DNA of 64,000 nucleotides, taken from Planomonospora parontospora (GTDB taxonomy: Bacteria > Actinomycetota > Actinomycetes > Streptosporangiales > Streptosporangiaceae). A program made the translations under genes and the position numbers. Below the pieces are notes generated by a model, which saw only the letters and a list, made by a program, of their open reading frames with translations, was not told the DNA's origin and searched no databases. How positions within the stretch are numbered: position 1 is the stretch's first letter; each line of letters opens with the position of its first letter. Shown here in pieces: positions 29,069 to 37,093 of this stretch. Location of the stretch: assembly GCA_014647935.1 (NCBI GenBank), contig BMQD01000002.1:310001-374000 (forward strand), in the 5' to 3' direction.

Positions 29069-29944
29069 GTGTACGTGCGACCCAAGGCGGCCACCGGGGC
29101 CGCCGCCCTCATGCTCGGATCCCTGCTGGCCGTGATCCCCACCACCCCCGCGCAGGCCCACGGATCCATGTCGAACCCGCCCAGCCGCGCCTACGTCTGC
29201 AAGACCGAGGGCCCGGACAACCCCAAGTCCGCCGCGTGCAAGGCAGCCGTCGCGGCCGGCGGGACCCAGGCGTTCTACGACTGGCACGAGGTGTCCCGGC
29301 TCGACGCCGGCGGGCGGCACCGCGAGATCATCCCGGACGGCCAGCTCTGCGGCGCCGGGCGGGACAAGTACCGCGGGCTGAACCTCGCCCGCACCGACTG
29401 GCCCGCGACCCGGGTCAGCCCCGGACCGCTGACGATCACCTACCACGCGACCGCGCCGCACGCGAACAGCAACTTCGAGTTCTACATCACCAAGCCGGGC
29501 TGGAACCCGGCCCAGCCGCTGCGCTGGTCGGACCTGGAGCACATCAGGACCTTCAACAACCAGAACCCCGGCACCTACACCAACTGGACGATCAACCTCC
29601 CGCAGCGGAGCGGCCGCGCCCTGATCTACTCGATCTGGCAGCGGGTGGTGGGCAGCGAGGAGGCCTTCTACACCTGCAGCGACGTCGACTTCGGCGGCGG
29701 TTCCAACCCCTCCCCGACGCCCACCCCGACCGTGACCCCCACGGTCACGCCCACCCCCACGCCGACCGTCACCCCGACGCCCACCCCGACCTCGCAGCCG
29801 GGCGGCACCTGGGCCCCCGGCACCGCCTACGCGGCGGGCGTCCGGGTGACCTACGGCGGGGCGACCTACCAGTGCCGCCAGGCGCACACCTCCCTGACGG
29901 GCTGGGAACCGCCGAACGTCCCGGCTCTCTGGCAGCGTCTCTGA
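29069..29944 (+). CDS. Lytic polysaccharide monooxygenase (AA10) with carbohydrate-binding module
   Basis: A 291-residue secreted copper enzyme that oxidatively cuts chitin or cellulose. The signal peptide ends PAQA, leaving His31 as the new N-terminus (HGSMSNPPSR), one half of the copper histidine brace. The second His lies near residue 130 in HATAPHANSNFEFYI. A Thr/Pro linker (PTPTPTVTPTVTPTPTP) near 215-245 leads to a C-terminal CBM5/12 module with WAPGTAYAAGVRVTYGG and a final WQRL. The GTG start has AGGAGG seven bases upstream. The CBM type hints at chitin. A weak operator-like palindrome is upstream. Confidence 0.94.
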   Translation: MYVRPKAATGAAALMLGSLLAVIPTTPAQAHGSMSNPPSRAYVCKTEGPDNPKSAACKAAVAAGGTQAFYDWHEVSRLDAGGRHREIIPDGQLCGAGRDKYRGLNLARTDWPATRVSPGPLTITYHATAPHANSNFEFYITKPGWNPAQPLRWSDLEHIRTFNNQNPGTYTNWTINLPQRSGRALIYSIWQRVVGSEEAFYTCSDVDFGGGSNPSPTPTPTVTPTVTPTPTPTVTPTPTPTSQPGGTWAPGTAYAAGVRVTYGGATYQCRQAHTSLTGWEPPNVPALWQRL

Positions 29945-29954
29945 TCCGACCGCC

Positions 29955-30581
29955 ATGACGCGACCCCGTGCGGAGTGCGGAGCGCGGCGTGTCCCACCGG
30001 CCCTCCCGGTGGCCCTGCTCGCCGTCGCGGCCCTCGTGGCCGTCGGCGGCTGCGGTGCCTCCGAGGGCCGGTGGGCGCGGGAGGCGATGGCCGAGCGGGC
30101 GGCCGCGGCCGGCGCCGCCCGGGGCTTCAACTCCGCCGACGTGATGTTCCTGCAGATGATGGTGGTCCACAACGGCCAGGGCGTCGAGCTGGCCCGGCTG
30201 GCGCGGGGCCGGGAGGTCCGCGAAGAGGTCGGCACCCTGGCGGCGGCGATCGCCGTGACGCAGGAGGCCGAGACGGCCGCCATGGCGGGCAGGCTGCGCG
30301 ACTGGGGCCAGCCGCCGACCGCGCCGCCCGACGAGCACGCCGCGCACGGCGGGATGCCGGAGACGGCCGCGCGCGAGATCGCCTCGGTCGCGGACGCGGC
30401 CCCCGCCGACTTCGAGCGGACCTTCCTCAACATGATGATCGCCCACCAGGACGACGCGGCGCAGCTGGCCAGGGCGGAGGCCATCGCCGGGCTGCATCCC
30501 GAGATCAGGGAGCTGGCCGGGCGGATCGACGCCTCCCGCACGGCACAGGTCGAGCGGATGCTGGAGCTGCTCGGCGGCTGA
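29955..30581 (+). CDS. DUF305-family lipoprotein
   Basis: A 208-residue exported protein. A lipobox-like VGGCG follows the hydrophobic leader, so Cys near 33 is probably lipid-modified. The mature part carries the two DUF305 repeats with FLQMMVVHNGQGVELARLA and later FLNMMIAHQDDAAQLARAE. The M-x-x-H-x-x-x-M-like residues of this family often bind copper. It begins 10 bases after the LPMO stop, so co-transcription with a copper enzyme may be meaningful, although direct evidence is lacking. Confidence 0.85.
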   Translation: MTRPRAECGARRVPPALPVALLAVAALVAVGGCGASEGRWAREAMAERAAAAGAARGFNSADVMFLQMMVVHNGQGVELARLARGREVREEVGTLAAAIAVTQEAETAAMAGRLRDWGQPPTAPPDEHAAHGGMPETAAREIASVADAAPADFERTFLNMMIAHQDDAAQLARAEAIAGLHPEIRELAGRIDASRTAQVERMLELLGG

Positions 30582-30721
30582 GGCCGTACGGCCCCGCGGC
30601 CCCGGCCGGAACCCCGCCGGGGCCCGGGAGAACCGTGGGAGGCCGGGGAAGGCCGGAGAGCGGCGGGACGCCGTGCCGGGTACGGCGGAATGCGGCGCGG
30701 GACATCGGGTAGGCGGGCCGT

Positions 30722-31585
30722 ATGCCACAGGAACAGAGCAGCACGCCGCCGCCCCAGACCCAGCCCTACCCCGGGGAGAGCGGGGCGATGACACCCGAGC
30801 CCAGGGACGAGATGCGCGACTACGCCGGCCGCGACCTCCTCGCCGACAAGCGCGCCCTGATCACCGGGGGCGACTCCGGCATCGGGCGGGCCGTGGCGGT
30901 CGCGTTCGCCAAGGAGGGCGCCGACGTCGCCATCGCCTACCTGGATGAGCACGAGGACGCCGAGCACACCAAGGGCCTCGTCGAGAAGGAGGGGCGGCGC
31001 TGCGTGCTGCTCCCGGGCGACCTGGCGAGCGCCGCGCACTGCCGGCAGGTGGTCGAGTCGGCCGTCTCCGCGCTCGGCGGCCTCGACGTGCTGGTCAACA
31101 ACGTCGCCACGCAGGCGCCGGTGGAGTCGCTGGAGGAGCTGTCCGACTCCCAGTGGGAGCGCACGTTCGCCGTCAACATCCACAGCTACTTCTGGGTGAC
31201 CAAGGCGGCCCTCGCGCACATGCCCGACGGGAGCGCCATCGTCAACACCTCCTCGATCAACGGGCTGCGCGGGAACAAGACCCTGATCGACTACTCCGCG
31301 ACCAAGGGGGCGATCAACGCCCTGACCTACTCGCTCGCGCAGACCCTGGTCGAGCGGCGCATCAGGGTGAACGCGGTGGCGCCGGGGCCGGTCTGGACGC
31401 CGCTGATCCCCGCGACCTTCCCGGAGGAGAAGGTCGGCAAGTTCGGCGAGCAGGTGCCGATGAAGCGCCCCGCCCAGCCCGACGAGATCGCGCCGTCGTA
31501 CGTCTTCTTCGCCTCAGACCGGCTCTCCTCCTACTACACCGGGGAGGTCCTGGCTCCGATCGGCGGGGAGACGCTCCCGGGATGA
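30722..31585 (+). CDS. General-stress-type SDR oxidoreductase
   Basis: A 287-residue short-chain dehydrogenase of the YdaD/YhxC (general stress protein 39) group. An extended Pro/Gln-rich N-terminus (about 45 residues) precedes the cofactor motif TGGDSGIG. Catalytic residues are the Ser in NTSSING and Tyr/Lys in DYSATKGAIN. The end EVLAPIGGETLPG is typical. Substrate unknown. The run of stress-type genes around it suggests use during stationary or osmotic stress. Confidence 0.88.
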   Translation: MPQEQSSTPPPQTQPYPGESGAMTPEPRDEMRDYAGRDLLADKRALITGGDSGIGRAVAVAFAKEGADVAIAYLDEHEDAEHTKGLVEKEGRRCVLLPGDLASAAHCRQVVESAVSALGGLDVLVNNVATQAPVESLEELSDSQWERTFAVNIHSYFWVTKAALAHMPDGSAIVNTSSINGLRGNKTLIDYSATKGAINALTYSLAQTLVERRIRVNAVAPGPVWTPLIPATFPEEKVGKFGEQVPMKRPAQPDEIAPSYVFFASDRLSSYYTGEVLAPIGGETLPG

Positions 31586-31713
31586 ACCGGCGGCGTGCTC
31601 CGGCCCATCCGGCGTGCCCGGGCCGCTCGGCACGCCCGGACCACCCGGCCCATCCGACGCGCTAGGCCCGTCCGGCCCGTCCGGCGCGCGGGGCGGGGCG
31701 GGCGGGGTACGGG

Positions 31714-32250
31714 TCACCGGTCGCCGAGCGACGCGAGCACCGAGGAGGCCACCTCCGCGGGTTCGGCCGCCGACACGTCGAAGGTCAGGTCCGCCACCTC
31801 GGCGAAGAACGGCCCCCTGCGGGCCCGCTGCTTGGTGAGCATCACGTCGAGGTCGGGCTCGAAGTGCGGGCGGTGCCCGCCGGAGAGCATCCGCTCGGCG
31901 AGGACCTCGGCCGGGGCGTCCAGCCAGACCACCAGCGCGGAGGCCAGCGCCTCCCGGCAGACCGGGTCCTCCACCACGCTCGCGGCCGCGGCGATCACCG
32001 GGGGCGGCTGCTCGGCGAGGGACTCGCGCAGGTGCTCGGCCTCCCGGCGGTGCAGCTCCGCCACGCCCTCCCGCTCGGCCGTCTGGGCCGCCGTGGCGCC
32101 GCCGTACCGGGCGGAGAGGTCGGGGTCGCTGTCACGCAGCTCGCGTCCCAGCTCCGCGGCCAGGATGCGGGCCACGGAGGACTTGCCCGCGCCCATCAGG
32201 CCCGTCACGACGATCGGACGGTTGAATTTCACGGCGGCCTCCGAGGTCAA
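31714..32250 (-). CDS. Shikimate kinase-like P-loop kinase
   Basis: A 178-residue P-loop kinase. The Walker A is GLMGAGKSS near residues 17-25, followed by the shikimate-kinase-type DSDPDL and later the lid-like segment. The characteristic GGG of shikimate kinase is replaced by AAAASVV. This, and the absence of aro genes nearby, means that shikimate may not be the substrate and a gluconate-kinase-like or orphan role is possible. It stands alone on the minus strand. Confidence 0.72.
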   Translation of the reverse strand: MTSEAAVKFNRPIVVTGLMGAGKSSVARILAAELGRELRDSDPDLSARYGGATAAQTAEREGVAELHRREAEHLRESLAEQPPPVIAAAASVVEDPVCREALASALVVWLDAPAEVLAERMLSGGHRPHFEPDLDVMLTKQRARRGPFFAEVADLTFDVSAAEPAEVASSVLASLGDR

Positions 32251-32309
32251 CGTTTGAGATCCGTGTGGGGGATAGGTGAAGTGGCGTTGGCACGAAGGAG
32301 GGAAATCCC

Positions 32310-32573
32310 ATGACCATCGCAGGCGGAATCATCCTCATCATGCTCGGCGCCATCTTCACATGGGCGGTCGAATTCGATCTCGCGGGGTTCGACATCAACA
32401 TCCTCGGCGTCATCCTGATGCTGGGCGGCCTGGTCTGGCTGCTGATCGCCATCTACCGGATGAACGTCGCCCGCAGGGCCATCGCGCCCACCACGGTGGT
32501 CGTCGAGGAGGACCCGGTGACCCACCGGCGCGTCTACGAAGAGCGTCACTACGACGACCCGCCGGTCGTGTGA
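32310..32573 (+). CDS. Small membrane protein (DUF6458 family)
   Basis: An 87-residue protein with two membrane helices (GIILIMLGAIFTWAV and INILGVILMLGGLVWLLIAI) and a charged tail ending VYEERHYDDPPVV. This pattern matches the DUF6458 family of actinomycete envelope proteins of unknown role. A GGAGG-like site lies before the ATG. It is followed after 31 bases by the DUF4235 gene. Confidence 0.82.
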   Translation: MTIAGGIILIMLGAIFTWAVEFDLAGFDINILGVILMLGGLVWLLIAIYRMNVARRAIAPTTVVVEEDPVTHRRVYEERHYDDPPVV

Positions 32574-32604
32574 GATTCCCGCAACGTGAGACGGAGGACG
32601 GACA

Positions 32605-32856
32605 TTGAGCACTCTCGTATCCCGAGGCGTGGGGACCGCAGGCGGAATGCTCGGCGGCCTCGTCGCCGGAGCCATCTTCAAGCAGGTCTGGAAGCTGGCG
32701 GCGGGCAAGGACGACGCGCCGCAGGCCACGTCCGAGGAGTACGGCTGGGGCGAGATCCTCGTCGCGGCGGCCGTGCAGGGCGCGATCTACGGCATGGTCA
32801 AGGCGGCGATCGACCGCTCCACGTCCCGGAGCCTGCACCAGGCCACCGGGAAGTAG
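32605..32856 (+). CDS. DUF4235 membrane protein
   Basis: An 83-residue DUF4235 protein. A Gly-rich first helix (GTAGGMLGGLVAGAIFKQVW) is followed by a short polar loop with EEYGWGEIL and a second helix. The TTG start is supported by GGAGG eight bases upstream. Function unknown. The family is widespread in actinomycetes near other stress membrane proteins. Confidence 0.82.
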   Translation: MSTLVSRGVGTAGGMLGGLVAGAIFKQVWKLAAGKDDAPQATSEEYGWGEILVAAAVQGAIYGMVKAAIDRSTSRSLHQATGK

Positions 32857-32924
32857 GGCCGCCGGCACGGCCCGCGCGAGGTCCCCGGCCCCGAGGAGGG
32901 CGCCGGGGCTTCCGTGTGCCCGCG

Positions 32925-32963
32925 GCGAAAGCCCCGGCCCCAGTACGGCGCCGGGGTTTTCGC
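32925..32963. terminator. Hairpin terminator after the DUF4235 gene
   Basis: GCGAAA-GCCCCGGC pairs with GCCGGGG-TTTTCGC across a loop of about 11 bases. A second, weaker GCCCCGGC/GCCGGGGC hairpin lies just before it. Placement between two gene groups fits a terminator. Confidence 0.6.
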
Positions 32964-33066
32964 CTGCCCGGGACCGGACGGTACGGCCTCCGGCCGGTCT
33001 CCCCCTCCGTTTGCCCTCCGGCATCGCGGGAAGGCGATCTGTTCTGAGGGCGAAAGGAGTTCGATC

Positions 33067-33312
33067 ATGGAGGCTCCGCAGTACGTCGCCGCGCGGGTGC
33101 AACAGGCGCTGGCGGAGGACGAACGCACCACCGAACTCGGCATCCGGGTGGACGTCAGGGGAGAGCAGCTCTTCCTGCGCGGTCAGGTGACCTCCGAGGA
33201 ACGCCGCGATCTGATCGCCGGTGTGGCGGAGGAGGCGGCTCCCGGACTGGCGGTCCGCAACGAGCTCACCGTGGCGGACATCCGGGAACCGGGAGGGGAG
33301 GAGAAGCTGTGA
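33067..33312 (+). CDS. BON-domain protein
   Basis: An 81-residue protein that is almost entirely one BON domain: AARVQQALAEDERTTELGIRVDV, then LFLRGQVTSEERRDLI and ELTVADIRE. BON domains bind phospholipid or similar ligands at the envelope. No signal peptide is present. The ATG has AAAGGAG six bases upstream. GTTT at 33009 and GGGAAG at 33028, 15 bases apart, resemble a stress sigma-factor (SigB-type) promoter, but this is tentative. It overlaps the next gene by four bases. Confidence 0.83.
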   Translation: MEAPQYVAARVQQALAEDERTTELGIRVDVRGEQLFLRGQVTSEERRDLIAGVAEEAAPGLAVRNELTVADIREPGGEEKL

Positions 33313-34040
33313 GCAAGCTGCGCATCGCGGCGGTCGGTGACGTGCACCTGGGCGAGGACGTCCGGGGCCGCTACCGTGAGCATCTCGCCGGCATCGAGGA
33401 CAAGGCCGACGTGCTGCTACTGGCCGGAGACCTGACCCGGCACGGCACACTGGAGGAGGGCCAGGTGGTGGCGGACGAGTTCCGCGACCTGCCCATCCCG
33501 GTGGTCGCCGTGCTCGGCAACCACGACCACCACTCCGACCGGCCCGCGGAGATCGCGGCTCTGCTGCGCGACGCCGGGATCATGGTGCTCCACGACGACG
33601 CGGTCGTGCTCGACATCGGCGGGACGCGGCTCGGCGTGGTCGGGGGCAAGGGATTCGGCGGCGGGTTCGCCGGCAAGTGCGCCAGCGAGTTCGGGGAGCC
33701 GGAGATCAAGGCGTTCGTGAACCACACGAAGCGGATCGCGGACCGCTGGCGGCGCGCGCTCAAGGAGACCGAGGCCGACGTGCGCGTCGTCCTGTCGCAC
33801 TACTCTCCGGTCAACGACACACTGGAGGGCGAGCCGCTGGAGATCTACCCTTTCCTGGGCAGCTACCTGCTGGCCGAGGCCGTGGACGCCGAAGGCGCCG
33901 ACCTGATCGTGCACGGCCACGCGCACAAGGGGACCGAGAAGGGCATGACGCCCGGCGGGATCCGGGTGCGCAACGTGGCGCTGCCGGTGCTGGGCCGGGC
34001 CTACGCGGTCTACTGCCACGACGGCGAAGGCCAGTGCTGA
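33309..34040 (+). CDS. Calcineurin-like metallophosphoesterase
   Basis: A 243-residue metallophosphoesterase with the metal-binding blocks in order: GDVHLGED, LAGDLTRHG, LGNHDHHS, LSHYSP and HGHAHKG. These supply the expected Asp/His/Asn ligands of a two-metal site. The substrate (nucleotide, phosphoprotein or other) cannot be told. The GTG start overlaps the BON gene stop, so they are coupled. The 3' end is duplicated just after the stop. Confidence 0.9.
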   Translation: MSKLRIAAVGDVHLGEDVRGRYREHLAGIEDKADVLLLAGDLTRHGTLEEGQVVADEFRDLPIPVVAVLGNHDHHSDRPAEIAALLRDAGIMVLHDDAVVLDIGGTRLGVVGGKGFGGGFAGKCASEFGEPEIKAFVNHTKRIADRWRRALKETEADVRVVLSHYSPVNDTLEGEPLEIYPFLGSYLLAEAVDAEGADLIVHGHAHKGTEKGMTPGGIRVRNVALPVLGRAYAVYCHDGEGQC

Positions 34041-34077
34041 GCCGCCGCGACGGCGACGGCCGGTGCTGAGCCGCCGG
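34020..34077. repeat. 29-base tandem duplication across the phosphoesterase stop
   Basis: Two 29-base copies starting GACGGCG, differing at about three positions, run through the last codons and stop of the phosphoesterase gene and immediately repeat after it. Further along, from 34118, a GGCGGTCCTG-led unit of 39-40 bases is repeated about twice. The rest of the stretch up to the next gene holds nothing else recognisable. Confidence 0.8.
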
Positions 34078-34233
34078 CCGCCGGAGGCGCCGCCGGGACC
34101 GCTGAGCCGACGGTGGCGGCGGTCCTGGGGCGAGGTCCCGGAAAGTCCCCGAACGCGGCGGTCCTGAGGCGCAGATCCCGGAAAGACCTCGAACGCGGCG
34201 GTCCCGGGAACGGCGGCGGGAGGCGGACACGGA

Positions 34234-34261
34234 AGCGGGCCGGGTGGGAACCCGGCCCGCT
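34234..34261. terminator. Bidirectional hairpin terminator
   Basis: Perfect 12-base arms AGCGGGCCGGGT and ACCCGGCCCGCT around a GGGA loop, followed by AGGTCTTGT. It lies between convergent genes. Confidence 0.8.
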
Positions 34262-34327
34262 AGGTCTTGTGATCTGGACTCTGTGACGGGACTTCGATGC
34301 GATGGTGTCGGCGGGCCATGGCCCGCG

Positions 34328-34477
34328 TCAGACGTTGAAGATGCTCACACCCCCCGGACCGACCAGGAAGCCGAGCACGATGAGCACGATCCCCCAGAGG
34401 AGGTCGCGGCGGGCCAGGATCACGTAGATCCCGGAGATGACCAGTACGACTGCGATGATCCAGAGCAAGGTAGCCAT
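34328..34477 (-). CDS. GPGG-motif small membrane protein
   Basis: A 49-residue protein with two membrane helices joined by ARRDLLWG: helix one WIIAVVLVISGIYVIL, helix two IVLIVLGFLVGPGG. It ends VSIFNV. The GPGG end is the mark of a conserved actinomycete family of tiny membrane proteins with no known function. The ATG at MATLLW is the only start that gives the full family pattern. It lies 25 bases after the DUF6328 gene on the same strand. Confidence 0.85.
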   Translation of the reverse strand: MATLLWIIAVVLVISGIYVILARRDLLWGIVLIVLGFLVGPGGVSIFNV

Positions 34478-34502
34478 GAAAGGCGACTGCCCCAGGGAAC
34501 CG

Positions 34503-35003
34503 TCAACTAACGTCCTTGTCCCGGTAAAGATCGATCACCGGCTGGACGAACCACAGCCAGGCGCTGAGCAGCCCCACGGCCCCGCCGAAGACCGCCGCCG
34601 GCCAGCCCGGGATCACCGTCTCCGTGACGAGCGCGACCGCGCTCGTCATCGCGACGGCGAGCGCGATCGCACCCACGATGCCGAGCTCGTTGGCGCGGTG
34701 CAGCATCCTCTCCTTCAGCCCCGTGCGGAACAGCAGGCGGTGCTGGGCGGCCGGCGTGATGAAGCAGACCGAGGCGAAGGCCGAACTGAGCAGCGAGATG
34801 AAGAAAAGCCAGCGGCCGAGGGTGTCCACCTTCCCGAAACCGGCGGAGAAGGGCAGCGTCAGCAGGAAGGCGAAGAGGACCTGCACCCCGGTGACCGCGA
34901 CGCGCAGCCCCTGGAGCAGCTCGGTCAATTCGCGGTCAACGCGCTCCTTGTGACTCTCACCGGGTGCGGGGGGTTCTGTACGGACTTCTTCAGGTTGAAT
35001 CAT
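34503..35003 (-). CDS. DUF6328 membrane protein
   Basis: A 166-residue protein. A polar N-terminus with the conserved ERVDRELTELLQGLRVAVTGVQVLFAF leads into four membrane helices. The loop RHRLLFRTG-type (QHRLLFRTGLKERML) and the final WFVQPVIDLYR match the DUF6328 family. Function unknown. Likely co-transcribed with the small GPGG protein. Confidence 0.8.
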   Translation of the reverse strand: MIQPEEVRTEPPAPGESHKERVDRELTELLQGLRVAVTGVQVLFAFLLTLPFSAGFGKVDTLGRWLFFISLLSSAFASVCFITPAAQHRLLFRTGLKERMLHRANELGIVGAIALAVAMTSAVALVTETVIPGWPAAVFGGAVGLLSAWLWFVQPVIDLYRDKDVS

Positions 35004-35077
35004 CGAAGTCCATTACCCGGGCTTACCCAGGTCATACCTGGGGACTACCGGCCGGTCCAGGGGGTAGCCACTCGTTT

Positions 35078-35674
35078 ATGGGAAGCCACAGCCATGAGGT
35101 CACCGACGCCATTCTGGAGACGTTGAAGCGATCGAGCAGTGCGCTCAAAGACGCCGGTGTCCGCTTCGCGCTCGCCGGCGGATGCGCCGCCTACGCGCGC
35201 GGGGCCGCACCCTCGCTGCACGACGTCGACTTCGTCCTGCCGCAGGAGGACGTGCCGACCGCCCTGGAGGCACTGAGCGAACTGGGCTTCACCACGGCCA
35301 AACCGCCGGAGGACTGGCTGGTCAAAGCCTACGATGAGGGCCGGTTGGTGGACCTGATCTTCCGGATCGCCGACAACGCGGTCACCCCCGCGCTGCTGGA
35401 GCGGGCCGAGCCGCTGAAGGCCTCCGCGGTGATCGTGCCCGTCCTGGAGGCGACCGACCTGGTGATCTCGTGGCTGCTGCCGCTCTCGGAGCATGCCTGC
35501 GACTACGGCTCCCTGCTCCCGCAGGTCCGGGCGCTGCGCGAGCAGGTCGACTGGAACCGGGTGGCGGCGGTCGTCCGGGACTCGCCGTACGCTTCGACCT
35601 TCCTGATCCTGCTGGAGCGGCTGGGCGTGATCTCCGACCCCGTCGACTCGGAGGGCGACCCGGCCTGGCCGTGA
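35078..35674 (+). CDS. Nucleotidyltransferase-fold protein
   Basis: A 198-residue protein of the minimal nucleotidyltransferase type. Core motif GGCAAYARG at about 29-37 followed by HDVDFVLP gives the G-G...DxD pattern, then EDWLVKAYDEGRLVDLIFR supplies a third acidic residue. This resembles AbiEii-like or MNT-type proteins. No antitoxin partner is visible, so a housekeeping role is equally possible. The ATG at MGSHSHEV is chosen because the upstream extension is unlike the family. Confidence 0.68.
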   Translation: MGSHSHEVTDAILETLKRSSSALKDAGVRFALAGGCAAYARGAAPSLHDVDFVLPQEDVPTALEALSELGFTTAKPPEDWLVKAYDEGRLVDLIFRIADNAVTPALLERAEPLKASAVIVPVLEATDLVISWLLPLSEHACDYGSLLPQVRALREQVDWNRVAAVVRDSPYASTFLILLERLGVISDPVDSEGDPAWP

Positions 35675-35787
35675 GCGCGGAACGCCGGGACCGCAGCGGA
35701 CACGGGAAGCGCCGGAGCGCCGAACTCCGTACATGTCGTGTGATGTACGGACCACCGGGCGGAGTCCTGTAGTCTTTTGCTGGTCAA

Positions 35788-35861
35788 GCGCCGCTAGCTC
35801 AGTTGGTTAGAGCAGCTGACTCTTAATCAGCGGGTCCGGGGTTCGAGTCCCTGGCGGCGCA
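35788..35861 (+). tRNA. tRNA-Lys (anticodon CTT)
   Basis: 74 bases fold as a tRNA. The acceptor stem is GCGCCGC with GCGGCGC and discriminator A, and the D-arm contains AGCTCAGTTGGTTAGAGC. The anticodon arm is GCTGA-CTCTTAA-TCAGC with anticodon CTT, and the T-arm contains GGTTCGAGTCC. The CCA end is not encoded. Confidence 0.97.
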
Positions 35862-35868
35862 CCGGCGG

Positions 35869-35898
35869 AGAGCCCGGGTCACCTGTGACCCGGGCTCT
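35869..35898 (+). terminator. Terminator of tRNA-Lys
   Basis: Perfect 14-base arms AGAGCCCGGGTCAC and GTGACCCGGGCTCT with only CT between them, followed by a pyrimidine run TTCCTTTCC. Confidence 0.9.
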
Positions 35899-35960
35899 TT
35901 CCTTTCCTCGTCCGGCTTCTTCCGTGCGCGGACGCCCGGGGCCTCTGTCATGCTCTTCGG

Positions 35961-36032
35961 GTCGCCGGGTCGCCGGGTCGCCGGGTCGCCGGGTCGCCGG
36001 GTCGCCGGGTCGCCGGGTCGCCGGGTCGCCGG
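35961..36032. repeat. Nine perfect copies of an 8-base repeat
   Basis: GTCGCCGG is repeated nine times without error about 100 bases after the tRNA gene. It is a simple-sequence tract, likely variable in copy number. No gene uses it convincingly. Confidence 0.95.
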
Positions 36033-36139
36033 GAGCGGGCGGCCCGGCCGGGCCGGGGCGAGGTCCGCCTACCCAAGCGATGCGTGGAGTTTTCCGGGAT
36101 CAGACCTGGCTCGGGTTACTCTGGGCCGGGGGTCACGAT

Positions 36140-36628
36140 ATGAGAGCATTCGTCTGCGTGCTGGCGTTGACCATGGCGGCCGCCGGTTGCGGTTCCGGAC
36201 CGGAGAGCGCCCCGGCGCAGGCGCCGCCGCAGGTCCCGGCGGCGGGGACGGCGGTGAACCCGGCTCGGCCGGACGAGGCGAAGCCGGACGGGGCCGACAA
36301 GGACCGGACCCCGGACCGGACGCCGGGCGGGTCTCCTGACGGGTCCTCCGCGGGCGGGGCCGAGGTGAGCGCGGAGCAGCACCGGATCCTGACCGGCCAG
36401 TGCCGGTACGCCGACACGGCCGGGCTGCGGGAGGAGTGCCTGGCGGCCGTCCGGCGCGACTACCGGGTGGGGCGGGAGAACCGCGACCTGGACTGCCGGA
36501 CGTACTCCGGCGTCACCGTGTGCGGCCGGCTCCCGCTCAGCGCGCGGGAGCGCGGGTGCGTCGAGAAGTGGGTGACGGGCGGGCTGACGCAGCGCAGGGC
36601 CGAGGTGGAGTGCTACGTCTTCTCCTGA
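36140..36628 (+). CDS. Small secreted lipoprotein of unknown function
   Basis: A 162-residue lipoprotein. The leader MRAFVCVLALTMAAAGC ends in a lipobox, with Cys17 as the lipid site. A Pro/Ala/Asp-rich spacer of about 55 residues follows. The C-terminal 85 residues hold five more cysteines: QCRYAD, REECLAAVRRDYRVG, LDCRTYSGVTVCG and RGCVEKWV, then VECYVFS, suggesting a disulphide-stabilised domain. The ATG is taken because the signal peptide begins there. Family not recognised. Confidence 0.7.
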   Translation: MRAFVCVLALTMAAAGCGSGPESAPAQAPPQVPAAGTAVNPARPDEAKPDGADKDRTPDRTPGGSPDGSSAGGAEVSAEQHRILTGQCRYADTAGLREECLAAVRRDYRVGRENRDLDCRTYSGVTVCGRLPLSARERGCVEKWVTGGLTQRRAEVECYVFS

Positions 36629-36842
36629 ACTCCTGACTTCCCGCCGACCCTCTGCGCCGCCGGTAGCCCCGTACCCCGGTATCCCCGACTCCCGGCACCT
36701 CCGGCCCCCTGGCTCCCGGACTCATCCGGGCTCCCGGACCGGGCGGCCGGAACGGCTTCTCCCGCGGCGATCGCGATAGGAAGGCCCGCTGGAGGGCAGT
36801 TGACCGTGCACGCCGATCGCCCACCCCCGGAGGGATCACGAT

Positions 36843-37010
36843 ATGACGATCAATCCGCTGCCCCTGTGCCGGACCTGCGGGGCCATGGTCGAACACCCCG
36901 GACGCCACCGGGAGTGGCACGAGGCCCTCGAACGCCTGGTCCCCGGCCTGGAGGCCGAGCTGGAGAGGTCGCACGGGACCGAGGATTCCGGCCAAGGCCA
37001 CACCTTCTGA
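36843..37010 (+). CDS. 55-residue CxxC small protein
   Basis: A short protein, MTINPLPLCRTCGAM then EHPGRHREWHEALERLVPG. One CxxC pair and two downstream histidines (HPGRH) could bind zinc like a half zinc-ribbon. A GGAGG lies nine bases before the ATG. It has no clear partners. Small size makes the coding call moderate, supported by the ribosome-binding site and the metal-binding pattern. Confidence 0.6.
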   Translation: MTINPLPLCRTCGAMVEHPGRHREWHEALERLVPGLEAELERSHGTEDSGQGHTF

Positions 37011-37093
37011 GCCCTTCCCCTCTCCGGGGTCTCCGGTCCGTCCGGGGTTCCTGTCCCCTCCGGCGTCTCCGGTCCGTCCGGACGCGACGGAGT

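Noticed and set aside
31714-32250. Naming the kinase aroK
   Set aside because: The P-loop fits, but the shikimate-binding GGG pattern is changed and no aro neighbours are present.
35961-36032. Repeat array considered as a CRISPR
   Set aside because: The units are 8 bases, directly adjacent and without spacers, and no cas gene is in the window.
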